IMG/VR virus record: IMGVR_UViG_3300010300_000058
Coordinates: 1-31,344 of that record
Origin: a virus
Reading direction: 5' to 3' (one strand)
DNA: 31,344 nt
Every line of letters starts with the position of its first letter. Position 1 is the first letter of the stretch. Below, one piece after another: positions 23,987-30,838 of the stretch. A program made the position numbers and the translations under genes. The notes under the pieces were generated by a model. It was not told the DNA's origin, ran no database searches, and saw only the letters and a list, made by a program, of their open reading frames with translations.

Positions 23987-25312
23987 ATGCAATCTTATGA
24001 CAAATTAGTCGAAAAGTGGGCACCAGTACTTAATGAAGAATCAGCGGGTACTATCAAAGACGCTCACCGAAAAGCAGTAACAGCTGCGATTCTAGAAAAC
24101 CAAGAGGTCGCTCTACGTGAAGAGCGTGCTCAAAATAACTTCTTAACAGAAGCTGCTCCGGCCGGTGCTAACACTGGTTCTATCGGAACATGGGATCCTG
24201 TGTTGATCTCACTTGTACGACGTGCAATGCCAAACCTAATGGCGTATGACGTTGCAGGTGTTCAGCCAATGTCAGGTCCAACTGGTCTCATCTTTGCGAT
24301 GAAATCACGTTTTGATGGTGGTGCAACTAACCAAACAGAAGCTCTCTTTAACGAAGCTCCTACACGTCACTCAGGTACAAAAACAGCGGCAGCTCCAGGT
24401 ACAGACGGTTCAGGTCTAGACGTAACGAACGCGAATTCGCCAAACACAATCGATTCCGATCGTACAACAGATCTTGCTCGCGCTGGTATGACAACAGACT
24501 CTGCTGAAGCTCTTGGTGATTCATCCTCAAATGCTTTCGAGCAAATGGGTTTCACCATTGAGAAAGCAACTGTGACTGCGAAGTCACGTGCGTTGAAAGC
24601 GGAATATACTCTAGAACTAGCACAAGACTTGAAAGCAATTCATGGTCTTGACGCTGAGACAGAGTTGGCCAACATTCTTTCAACAGAAATCTTGGCTGAA
24701 ATCAACCGCGAAGTAATCCGAACAATTAACTCACAAGCGAAAACTGGTGCGCTACAAGCGTCAACAGCAATCAACGGTGTGTTTAATATGAACTCAGATG
24801 CTGATGGTCGTTGGTCAGTTGAAAAATTCAAAGGCCTAATCGTTCAAATCGAACGAGAAGCTAACGTAATTGCAAAAGAAACACGTAGAGGAAAAGGTAA
24901 CTTTATTATCTGTTCTTCAGACGTTGCTTCAGCTCTTGCAGCTTCAGGCATGTTGGATTACTCTCCTGCACTATCAACTAACTTAAACGTAGATGACACA
25001 GGTAACACATTTGCTGGTGTTCTTAACGGTCGCACACGAGTCTATATTGACCCATATGCAACTGTAGATTACGTAACTGTTGGTTATAAGGGTACAAACC
25101 CATACGACGCAGGTATCTTCTATTGCCCATACGTACCACTAACTATGGTTCGTGCGGTAGGGGAAGAAAACTTCCAGCCAAAAATCGGTTTCAAAACTCG
25201 ATACGGCATGGCTTCAAACCCATTCGTAGGTTCAACACCTGCAAACGGTTTGGCAGCTGCAAAATCAAACCAATACTACAGAATTTTCCGCGTAGACAAT
25301 ATCATGGCATAA
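23987..25312 (+). CDS. 23: Major capsid protein gp23
   Basis: A 441-aa major capsid protein (T4: 521 aa) with HK97 fold. Characteristic blocks are PNLMAYDVAGVQPMSGPTGL and IFAMKSR, EQMGFTIEKATVTAKSRALK then AEYTLELAQDLKAIHGLDAE, and the C-terminal YVPLTMVRAVGEENFQPKIG with FKTRYGMASNPF. The gp21 cleavage site is probably after Glu55 (NNFLTE then AAPAG), giving a mature protein of about 386 residues. The insertion domain is reduced compared with T4. A strong terminator follows and no gp24 vertex gene is seen next to it. Confidence 0.97.
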   Translation: MQSYDKLVEKWAPVLNEESAGTIKDAHRKAVTAAILENQEVALREERAQNNFLTEAAPAGANTGSIGTWDPVLISLVRRAMPNLMAYDVAGVQPMSGPTGLIFAMKSRFDGGATNQTEALFNEAPTRHSGTKTAAAPGTDGSGLDVTNANSPNTIDSDRTTDLARAGMTTDSAEALGDSSSNAFEQMGFTIEKATVTAKSRALKAEYTLELAQDLKAIHGLDAETELANILSTEILAEINREVIRTINSQAKTGALQASTAINGVFNMNSDADGRWSVEKFKGLIVQIEREANVIAKETRRGKGNFIICSSDVASALAASGMLDYSPALSTNLNVDDTGNTFAGVLNGRTRVYIDPYATVDYVTVGYKGTNPYDAGIFYCPYVPLTMVRAVGEENFQPKIGFKTRYGMASNPFVGSTPANGLAAAKSNQYYRIFRVDNIMA

Positions 25313-25337
25313 GCCTACGGAAAATAATACCTCCACA

Positions 25338-25362
25338 GGGTCGCTTCGGCGGCCCTTTTTTT
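25338..25362 (+). terminator. Intrinsic terminator after gp23, UUCG tetraloop
   Basis: GGGTCGC and GCGGCCC form a 7-bp stem (one G-T pair) closed by TTCG, followed by seven T bases at 25356-25362. This is a textbook Rho-independent terminator ending the capsid transcript. A late-promoter box begins three bases after the T-run. Confidence 0.92.
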
Positions 25363-25364
25363 AT

Positions 25365-25372
25365 TATAAATA
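25365..25372 (+). promoter_or_regulatory. T4-type late promoter box TATAAATA
   Basis: Exact octamer immediately after the gp23 terminator and 22 bases before the ATG at 25395. It restarts late transcription for the second tube-like protein. Confidence 0.75.
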
Positions 25373-25394
25373 CAGTTATTAAATAGGAAATGTC

Positions 25395-25937
25395 ATGGCA
25401 ATATCTAGTACAGTAACATCGGCTGGTATTCTGGAATCTACCATTACGACTAATACAAACTACTTACAGCCTACAGGTTTTAAGTTAGGAATTAATCGTA
25501 AATATTTTCCAAACATAGAATACTTTGCTCAATCTATACAGCACCCGGATATGCAAATATCTGCGGTAGAAGTTCCTTATAAAAGAATAGGAGCTATTCC
25601 ATTAACTGGTGATAAATTAGTTTTTGGCGAAATGACTGCAATGATTATTATGGATGAGAATTTATCCGCATATACAGAAATGTATAATTGGCTAAAGTCT
25701 TTTGTTGAAGCACCTGACGTAAAACCTTCGGAAGCTCAGAATGGTGCTAAAGGTCCATCAGCTGCAAATATAACTGTATCAATATTAACTAGCCATAATA
25801 ACGTTGCGAAGAAATTAATATATAGAGATGCAATACCAACTTTATTAGGTGACATTGCATTTGAAGCAGCTACTGGTGATGTGCAATATATGACATTCCC
25901 TATATCGTTTAGATTTTCTTATTTTGATATTGAATAA
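25395..25937 (+). CDS. Second tail-tube-like protein (gp19/gp54-type fold)
   Basis: A 180-aa protein related in pattern to the gp19 tail-tube superfamily but distinct from the gp19 gene at 19627. It has PTGFKLGINRKYFPNIEYFA, a QSIQHPDMQISAVEVPYK segment, the strand pair LTGDKLVFGEMTAMIIMDEN, a NWLKSFVEAPD helix end, and a C-terminal VQYMTFPISFRFSYFDIE. Similar proteins occur near gp23 in marine T4-like phages and are called tube-like structural proteins; a role as tube initiator or baseplate tube protein like T4 gp54 is possible but not shown. It has its own late promoter and comes before uvsY. Confidence 0.65.
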   Translation: MAISSTVTSAGILESTITTNTNYLQPTGFKLGINRKYFPNIEYFAQSIQHPDMQISAVEVPYKRIGAIPLTGDKLVFGEMTAMIIMDENLSAYTEMYNWLKSFVEAPDVKPSEAQNGAKGPSAANITVSILTSHNNVAKKLIYRDAIPTLLGDIAFEAATGDVQYMTFPISFRFSYFDIE

Positions 25938-25952
25938 CATTTAGGATTTATT

Positions 25953-26396
25953 ATGGATTTAAAAATGATTCTCGACATGTGGTCGAGTGACAGCGTTATT
26001 GGTCAATCGAGTTTAGATGAGTCATCTCGTCAGACTCCCATACTTCACGCAAAATATTTAGAATTACTTTCTCTTGCAAAGCTAAAAGTTAAAAAAGCTG
26101 AACAAGACCAAAAAATATTACTTAAAGACAAATGGCTTTATTATAATGGAAAGATGGATCAGGATCAAATAGTTGATAAAGGGTGGAAGCCGGACCCTTT
26201 TGATGGACTTAAAATACTAAAAGGTGAAATGGATTACTATTACGATTCGGATCCAGAAATTCAGCAGTCTGTTGAGAAAATAGAGTATCTGAAAACTATA
26301 ATAGATACTTTAAATGAGATCATGAATAATATAAATTGGAGACATCAGACTATTAGCAACATGATCAAATGGAGGATCTTCGAAAGTGGCGGCTAG
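25953..26396 (+). CDS. uvsY: UvsY recombination mediator
   Basis: A 147-aa protein matching T4 UvsY (137 aa), which helps the recombinase UvsX replace single-strand-binding protein gp32 on ssDNA. Shared features are an N-terminal short acidic helix, HAKYLELLSLAKLKVKKAEQ in the region of T4 YSKWLNKHSSIKKEMLRIEAQ, KDKWLYYNGKM in the region of T4 KARLDYYSGRG, and a C-terminal helix ending in MIKWRIFESGG, against T4 MRAFEAGK. The position next to uvsW agrees with T4. The next small gene starts within its last codons. Confidence 0.88.
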   Translation: MDLKMILDMWSSDSVIGQSSLDESSRQTPILHAKYLELLSLAKLKVKKAEQDQKILLKDKWLYYNGKMDQDQIVDKGWKPDPFDGLKILKGEMDYYYDSDPEIQQSVEKIEYLKTIIDTLNEIMNNINWRHQTISNMIKWRIFESGG

Positions 26397-26562
26397 GTAT
26401 AACAAAGAATTTAAGTTAAACCCAAAAGATATCGAATTAATTGAAAACGCATTAGTAAAATACCCATCAGACGATAGAAGTGAAATTACTAAATTATTGG
26501 CAAAACTATATCATCAAAAAATATGGTATAGACCTGAGGATGAAACATATATAAGTGGCTAA
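26386..26562 (+). CDS. 58-aa conserved-looking protein between uvsY and uvsW
   Basis: A small gene starting at GTG with a strong GGAGG ribosome site at 26371-26375, ten bases before it. The product begins with a short basic stretch (ARYNKEFKLNPKDIELIENA), continues as two predicted helices (SEITKLLAKLYHQKIWY) and ends RPEDETYISG. It overlaps uvsY by 11 bases and uvsW by 8, so the three are coupled. Small proteins of this pattern sit beside uvsW in other T4-like marine phages, and T4 itself has small genes near uvsW. Function unknown; a helper in recombination or repair is inferred from context. It is easily missed because of its size and GTG start. Confidence 0.75.
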   Translation: MAARYNKEFKLNPKDIELIENALVKYPSDDRSEITKLLAKLYHQKIWYRPEDETYISG

Positions 26563-28078
26563 CACTGACATAAAAATATGGAAGAAAAATGAAAGTATAG
26601 CTTTAGTCGATTGCGATCCTGGTATTGCTCAAGGATTAAGTGAATATTTTTCTTTCTTCGTTCCTGGTTACAAGTACATGAAATTGTACAAACGTAAAAT
26701 ATGGGACGGTAAAATTAGATTATTTAATGTTAACTCTCATGAGTTACCGGCCGGTTTGTATCCTTTTGTAGAAGAGTTTTGCAAAAGAAATAATTATAGT
26801 TTACTTACTAGATCTTCTGATTATGGTTCTTTATTAGATAAAGACGAACAAGATCCTAAACAAATCTATGAATATATAAAAGATTTAGAATTAACTAGCC
26901 GCGGACAGAATATTGAGATTCGTGATTATCAGTTTGATGCTGTTATGAAAGCACTAAACTTAAATCGCTGTGTGTTGCTGTCTCCAACCGGATCTGGTAA
27001 ATCACTTATAATATATTGCTTATCTCAAATTTGGCTTAAATATTTAACAGATGGATTCAGATATCCTAAATCTGGTAGAGTATTAATAGTTGTACCAACA
27101 ACATCTCTTGTTGAGCAAATGCAAAAAGATTTTGTTGATTATGGTCTAGAAGAAAGAGCCATACATAAAATATATTCTGGTAAAGATAAAGATAATATAG
27201 AATCTTCCGTAGTAATATCTACATGGCAATCAATATATAAGTTGCCTAAAGATTGGTTTGATCAATTTGGTATGGTTATTGGAGATGAATGCCATGGATT
27301 TAAATCAAAATCTCTGACTGACATTATGAATAAATGTACCGAAGCAAAATATAGAATTGGTACAACTGGCACTCTGGATAATGCACAAGTCCATCACCTC
27401 GTCCTTCAGGGACTGTTTGGAAAAATACATAGGGTAACAACAACCAAAGCTCTGCAAGACAATAATACACTTGCTAAATTAGATATAAATATAATTATAT
27501 TAAAATATGATGAAGAGATACGTAAGTCTCTCGGAAAGGTGACATATCAGGATGAGATCGATTGGATTGTTAAAAATAAGTCTCGGAACACTTTTATTCG
27601 CAATCTGGCTTTGGATGCTAATGGAAATACTCTCGTCCTTTTTAATTTTGTTGAAAAGCACGGCAAGCCTCTCTTTGATATGATTAATGACAAAGCCGAA
27701 GAAAATAGAAAAATATTTTACGTATCAGGCGAGGTAGAAACTTCAGATCGAGAAGCTATAAGAGAAATAACGGAGAAACAAAAAAATGCTATCATTGTTG
27801 CAAGCTTGGGCACATTTAGTACAGGAATCAACATTAAAAATCTTCACAATATTATCTTCGCCTCTCCGTCAAAGTCACAAATCAAAGTCCTACAATCAAT
27901 CGGTCGAGGACTCAGAAAAGCGGATGATGGCCGCAGAACGAGATTATATGATATTGCCGACGACTTACAAACGAAAAGCAGAAAAAACTACGCGATCCTC
28001 CACAGCGAGGAAAGAGTGAAAATATATAATAAAGAAAAATTTGATTATAAAATCATAGAGGTGCCAATTGGAAATTAG
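26555..28078 (+). CDS. uvsW: UvsW DNA/RNA helicase
   Basis: A 507-aa superfamily-2 helicase (T4 UvsW: 503 aa) that unwinds R-loops, D-loops and stalled forks and shifts replication from origin to recombination mode. An N-terminal ~90-residue domain precedes the helicase core. Motif I is SPTGSGKS at 143-150, motif II DECH at 244-247, motif III TGTLDN at 271-276, and motif VI QSIGRGLRK at 447-455. Start is GTG at 26555, inside the 58-aa gene. The 3' end overlaps the next gene by 11 bases. Confidence 0.95.
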   Translation: MANTDIKIWKKNESIALVDCDPGIAQGLSEYFSFFVPGYKYMKLYKRKIWDGKIRLFNVNSHELPAGLYPFVEEFCKRNNYSLLTRSSDYGSLLDKDEQDPKQIYEYIKDLELTSRGQNIEIRDYQFDAVMKALNLNRCVLLSPTGSGKSLIIYCLSQIWLKYLTDGFRYPKSGRVLIVVPTTSLVEQMQKDFVDYGLEERAIHKIYSGKDKDNIESSVVISTWQSIYKLPKDWFDQFGMVIGDECHGFKSKSLTDIMNKCTEAKYRIGTTGTLDNAQVHHLVLQGLFGKIHRVTTTKALQDNNTLAKLDINIIILKYDEEIRKSLGKVTYQDEIDWIVKNKSRNTFIRNLALDANGNTLVLFNFVEKHGKPLFDMINDKAEENRKIFYVSGEVETSDREAIREITEKQKNAIIVASLGTFSTGINIKNLHNIIFASPSKSQIKVLQSIGRGLRKADDGRRTRLYDIADDLQTKSRKNYAILHSEERVKIYNKEKFDYKIIEVPIGN

Positions 28079-28520
28079 ACAATTTAAATTAGCTAACGAT
28101 GATGAAATCATGTGCGAAGTGGTTGAATACCACGAGGAAGATGATGCCATTGTTATACGCAAAACCATGAAAATGGTACAAATGGACAATATGGCAAATG
28201 GTACTAGATACTATGCGTTTCGCCCGTTTATGATGTATCAAATGACAAAAGAGGCTTTTCAAATAATAAACTGCGCTCATATTATTTCAGAAGCAAATCC
28301 TAATCAAGATCTTATTTTAGAATATTTTAAAGCAATTGAAACCGCGATGGAAGATGAAGGCGGCGCTAAAGAAAATATGGATGATATGAGAAATAAGTAT
28401 AATGCATTTGTAAAAAAGCAACATGAAATATTAATGTCTGAAGCCGGAGAGATTGACGTTGATTCGGGCGCCGGAAGTAATATTATTAAATTTTCGGTAG
28501 ATAAAAGTAAACTTCATTAA
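28068..28520 (+). CDS. Sm/Lsm-like phage protein
   Basis: A 150-aa protein starting at TTG (28068), overlapping uvsW by 11 bases. Residues ~4-60 look like a small Sm-type beta barrel: KLANDDEIMCEVVEYHEEDD, AIVIRKTMKMVQ and RYYAFRPFMMYQMT. Sm-like proteins of cyanophage-type origin with this layout are known from marine sequence and structural work, where they form rings that may bind RNA. Residues ~75-125 are helical and acidic, and the tail is variable. RNA binding is inferred from the fold resemblance only. It ends the replication unit; a promoter region for gp55 follows. Confidence 0.55.
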   Translation: MEIRQFKLANDDEIMCEVVEYHEEDDAIVIRKTMKMVQMDNMANGTRYYAFRPFMMYQMTKEAFQIINCAHIISEANPNQDLILEYFKAIETAMEDEGGAKENMDDMRNKYNAFVKKQHEILMSEAGEIDVDSGAGSNIIKFSVDKSKLH

Positions 28521-28559
28521 GGTATACTGTCCACCCTCAAGCTTACTCTTTTATTATAC

Positions 28560-28573
28560 ACCAGTTTTCTGGT
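28560..28573 (+). other. Small hairpin in the uvsW-gp55 intergenic region
   Basis: ACCAG and CTGGT form a 5-bp stem with a TTTT loop. There is no strong T-run, so termination is uncertain. It lies just before the inverted repeat that precedes gp55. Confidence 0.3.
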
Positions 28574-28575
28574 AT

Positions 28576-28620
28576 TGTACACAGTTAATTTAGTAAAATT
28601 AAATATTTTTTTAGTGTACA
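28576..28620. repeat. Inverted repeat TGTACAC...GTGTACA, possible operator
   Basis: TGTACAC at 28576-28582 and its exact reverse complement GTGTACA at 28614-28620 are separated by 31 AT-rich bases. The downstream arm contains the proposed -35 element of the gp55 promoter, so a dimer bound to both arms could block or loop the promoter. The half-site is short and chance cannot be ruled out. Confidence 0.45.
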
Positions 28621-28643
28621 TCCGTGCAAAAACGTGATAGAAT
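28615..28643 (+). promoter_or_regulatory. Sigma70-like promoter with extended -10 for the gp55 operon
   Basis: TGTACA (28615-28620, four of six -35 consensus bases), a 17-base spacer, then TAGAAT (28638-28643) preceded by TGA as an extended -10. The start would be near 28650, followed by AAGGA (28655-28659) and the gp55 ATG at 28666. No TATAAATA box is present, as expected for the gene that encodes the late factor. Confidence 0.6.
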
Positions 28644-28665
28644 TATATTATATTAAGGATATATT

Positions 28666-29244
28666 ATGAAACCTAAAGATAGACCACATTATGTAAATAA
28701 TGCACAATTTTCAACAGCAGTAGTAGAATACGTTACAGAAGTAAGAGAGGCCAAATCTAAAGAAGAGGCTCTTCCTGTTGTTCCCGATTATATTGCCCAA
28801 TGCTTTCTTAAAATAGCAGAAGGACTTTCCCATAAATCAAACTTTATTCGATATACTTATCGTGAAGAAATGGTTATGGATGCAGTCGAAAACTGTCTTA
28901 AAGCAATCGAAAATTATAATTTAGAAGCTGCCACAAGATCAGGTAAACCTAATGCTTTTGCATACTTTACTCAGATTTCTTGGTACGCATTCTTACGTCG
29001 TATTGCCAAAGAAAAGAAGCAACAAGATATTAAATTTAAATATATGTCTCAGTCAGGAGTAGAAGCTTTTCTACTAGATGAATCTGAAACAGGAGTTGCA
29101 GCTCACTTTGTTGATACTCTTAAAGATAGAATAGAAAAAATTAAAGATTACGACACCGAAATAAAAGAGTTTGCAAAGAAAGAAAAGAAACGTAAAAGAC
29201 CAGTACAAAAAGTAGATTCTGATTTGGTGAAGTTTTTTAAATGA
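28666..29244 (+). CDS. 55: Late-transcription sigma factor gp55
   Basis: A 192-aa homologue of T4 gp55 (185 aa), a small sigma factor that directs host RNA polymerase to TATAAATA late promoters. It shows the T4 pattern: YVNNAQFSTAVVEYVTEVRE (T4 YVNNKELLQAIIDWKTELA), LKIAEGLSHKSNFIRYTYRE (T4 LIAEGLSKRFNFSGYTQSW), EEMVMDAVENCLKAIENYNL and PNAFAYFTQISWYAFLRRIA with KEKKQQDIKFKYM. The six exact late boxes in this window are its likely targets. The C-terminal DLVKFFK may be the clamp-binding tail that contacts gp45. Its stop overlaps the next start by four bases. Confidence 0.93.
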   Translation: MKPKDRPHYVNNAQFSTAVVEYVTEVREAKSKEEALPVVPDYIAQCFLKIAEGLSHKSNFIRYTYREEMVMDAVENCLKAIENYNLEAATRSGKPNAFAYFTQISWYAFLRRIAKEKKQQDIKFKYMSQSGVEAFLLDESETGVAAHFVDTLKDRIEKIKDYDTEIKEFAKKEKKRKRPVQKVDSDLVKFFK

Positions 29245-29780
29245 AAATTGAATACTATGACGATCCATGGGATCATTATCAAGTGACAGATTTTTTGACT
29301 GAAGAAGAATTTAATATTGTTAAAGATTATCACATTAACAATGTAAAACCACTTGAAGAAGGACGAAATGTTTTTAGTTTACCGTTGATATCAGAAGAAA
29401 TACGTGGTATACTTTCTAAAAGAATGTATGAACTTGCATCTCAAGTTGATCCAGAAAATAACAACTCTAATCATGAGATGAATATTGAAATGCACACTAT
29501 TCAACCTAATTGGCAGCATTCTGTTCATCGAGACATTTCAGTAAAGAAAATTACATTCGTTCTTGACATATCCGCGGAAGGAAATGGAACACGCCTGCAT
29601 AAAACAAAAGATGGTCCAATTGTAAAAACTATGCCATGGATTATAAATGGTGGTGGCGGATTTATTCGAAACGATTCAACATGGCATTCTTTCGATACAA
29701 ATGGTGCGACAGAACCTCGCAGAACTATAATTTTAAATATTATGAATGCCACCGGACAGTGGTGGAATGGTAAAAAATGA
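29241..29780 (+). CDS. 2-oxoglutarate/Fe(II)-dependent oxygenase-like protein
   Basis: A 179-aa protein with the facial-triad pattern of 2OG/Fe(II) oxygenases: His96-Arg-Asp98 (SVHRDIS), His149 (STWHSFDT) and the 2OG-binding Arg160 or Arg161 (EPRRTIILNIM). The strands between (KKITFVLDISAEGNGTRLH and GGGGFIRNDS) fit the double-stranded beta-helix, as in prolyl-hydroxylase-like phage proteins. Substrate unknown: protein, nucleotide or small metabolite are all possible. It overlaps gp55 (ATGA at 29241) and gp47 (ATGA at 29777), so it is translated with a transcription factor and recombination enzymes. Such oxygenases are common in marine T4-like phages but have no settled function. Confidence 0.8.
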   Translation: MKIEYYDDPWDHYQVTDFLTEEEFNIVKDYHINNVKPLEEGRNVFSLPLISEEIRGILSKRMYELASQVDPENNNSNHEMNIEMHTIQPNWQHSVHRDISVKKITFVLDISAEGNGTRLHKTKDGPIVKTMPWIINGGGGFIRNDSTWHSFDTNGATEPRRTIILNIMNATGQWWNGKK

Positions 29781-30838
29781 AAGTAGCAATAATAAATGAC
29801 ACTCATTGTGGTATCCGCAATTCTTCTGACATATTTCTCGATAATGCAGAGAAATTTTGGAATGATGTATTTTTTCCTACTCTTTTGGAGCGGGGTATTC
29901 GCCATATCATTCACCTTGGTGACTACTTTGATCACCGGAAGTTTATCAATTTCCGTGCCCTTAACCGTAATCGTCATGTCTTTCTTGAACGAATACGGAA
30001 AGAACAGATAACTATGGATATTATTTGTGGTAATCATGATACTTACTACAAAAATACAAATGACTTAAACTCTCTCAAAGAACTATTAGGTCATTATATG
30101 AATGAGGTTCATATTATACATGAGCCTACTGTGATGGAATATGATTCTTTGAAGATGGGTATGATTCCATGGATTTGTGCTGATAATTATGATAAGACTA
30201 TGGAGTTTATTAAGAATGCTAAATGCGATTGGATTGGTGGTCATTTCGAGTTTGCTGGTTTTAATGTTATGCGTGGCGTCGTCGCTCCTCATGGGTTAGA
30301 CCATAAAGAATTATCAAGATTTGAAAGAGTTTTATCTGGCCACTTTCATACTAAGTCTCATAAAGATAACGTAACTTATCTTGGAACACAAATGGAATTT
30401 ACTTGGTCAGATGCTGGAGATCCTAAGTTCTTTCACATCCTTGATACAGAAACACGTGAGCTAGAAGCCATACAAAATAATTATACTTTATTTGAAAAAA
30501 TAGTGTACAATGACGAAGAAACAGATTATAATAAGTATAACGTAACTAATTTAGACGGTAAGTTTGTAAAGATAGTTGTTGTCAATAAAAAAGATATATT
30601 TACATTTGATCGATTTGTTGATAGAATACAAAATAAAAAGATTCATGATCTTAAGATTGCTGAAAACTTCGATGAGTTTTTAGGATCTAATGTCGAAGAT
30701 GAATCTGTTTCTATTGAAGAAACAACTGAATTATTAGATACGTATATTGAAGCAGTAGAAACTGAACTTGATAAGGCCAGACTAAAACTTTCTATGCGTA
30801 ATCTTATGACTGAAGCACAGGCTATCGAAACAGTATGA
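29777..30838 (+). CDS. 47: Recombination nuclease subunit gp47 (SbcD/Mre11-like)
   Basis: A 353-aa calcineurin-type nuclease (T4 gp47: 339 aa), partner of gp46 in degrading host DNA and processing ends for recombination-dependent replication. Metal-site motifs are Asp8 and His10 (NDTHCG), Asp49 (HLGDYFDHRK), Asn86-His87-Asp88 (CGNHDTY), His156 (IGGHFEF) and His189-x-His191 (SGHFHTK). The C-terminal ~100 residues form the cap region contacting gp46. The start and stop overlap both neighbours by four bases. Confidence 0.94.
   Translation: MKVAIINDTHCGIRNSSDIFLDNAEKFWNDVFFPTLLERGIRHIIHLGDYFDHRKFINFRALNRNRHVFLERIRKEQITMDIICGNHDTYYKNTNDLNSLKELLGHYMNEVHIIHEPTVMEYDSLKMGMIPWICADNYDKTMEFIKNAKCDWIGGHFEFAGFNVMRGVVAPHGLDHKELSRFERVLSGHFHTKSHKDNVTYLGTQMEFTWSDAGDPKFFHILDTETRELEAIQNNYTLFEKIVYNDEETDYNKYNVTNLDGKFVKIVVVNKKDIFTFDRFVDRIQNKKIHDLKIAENFDEFLGSNVEDESVSIEETTELLDTYIEAVETELDKARLKLSMRNLMTEAQAIETV

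Noticed and set aside
27484-27491. TATAAATA inside uvsW
   Set aside because: In the middle of a coding region with no gene start in the next 500 bases; expected by chance in AT-rich DNA.
29525-30037. Reverse-strand open frame of 170 codons across the oxygenase and gp47 genes
   Set aside because: It lies opposite two well-supported genes with visible catalytic motifs; the translation has no recognisable pattern.
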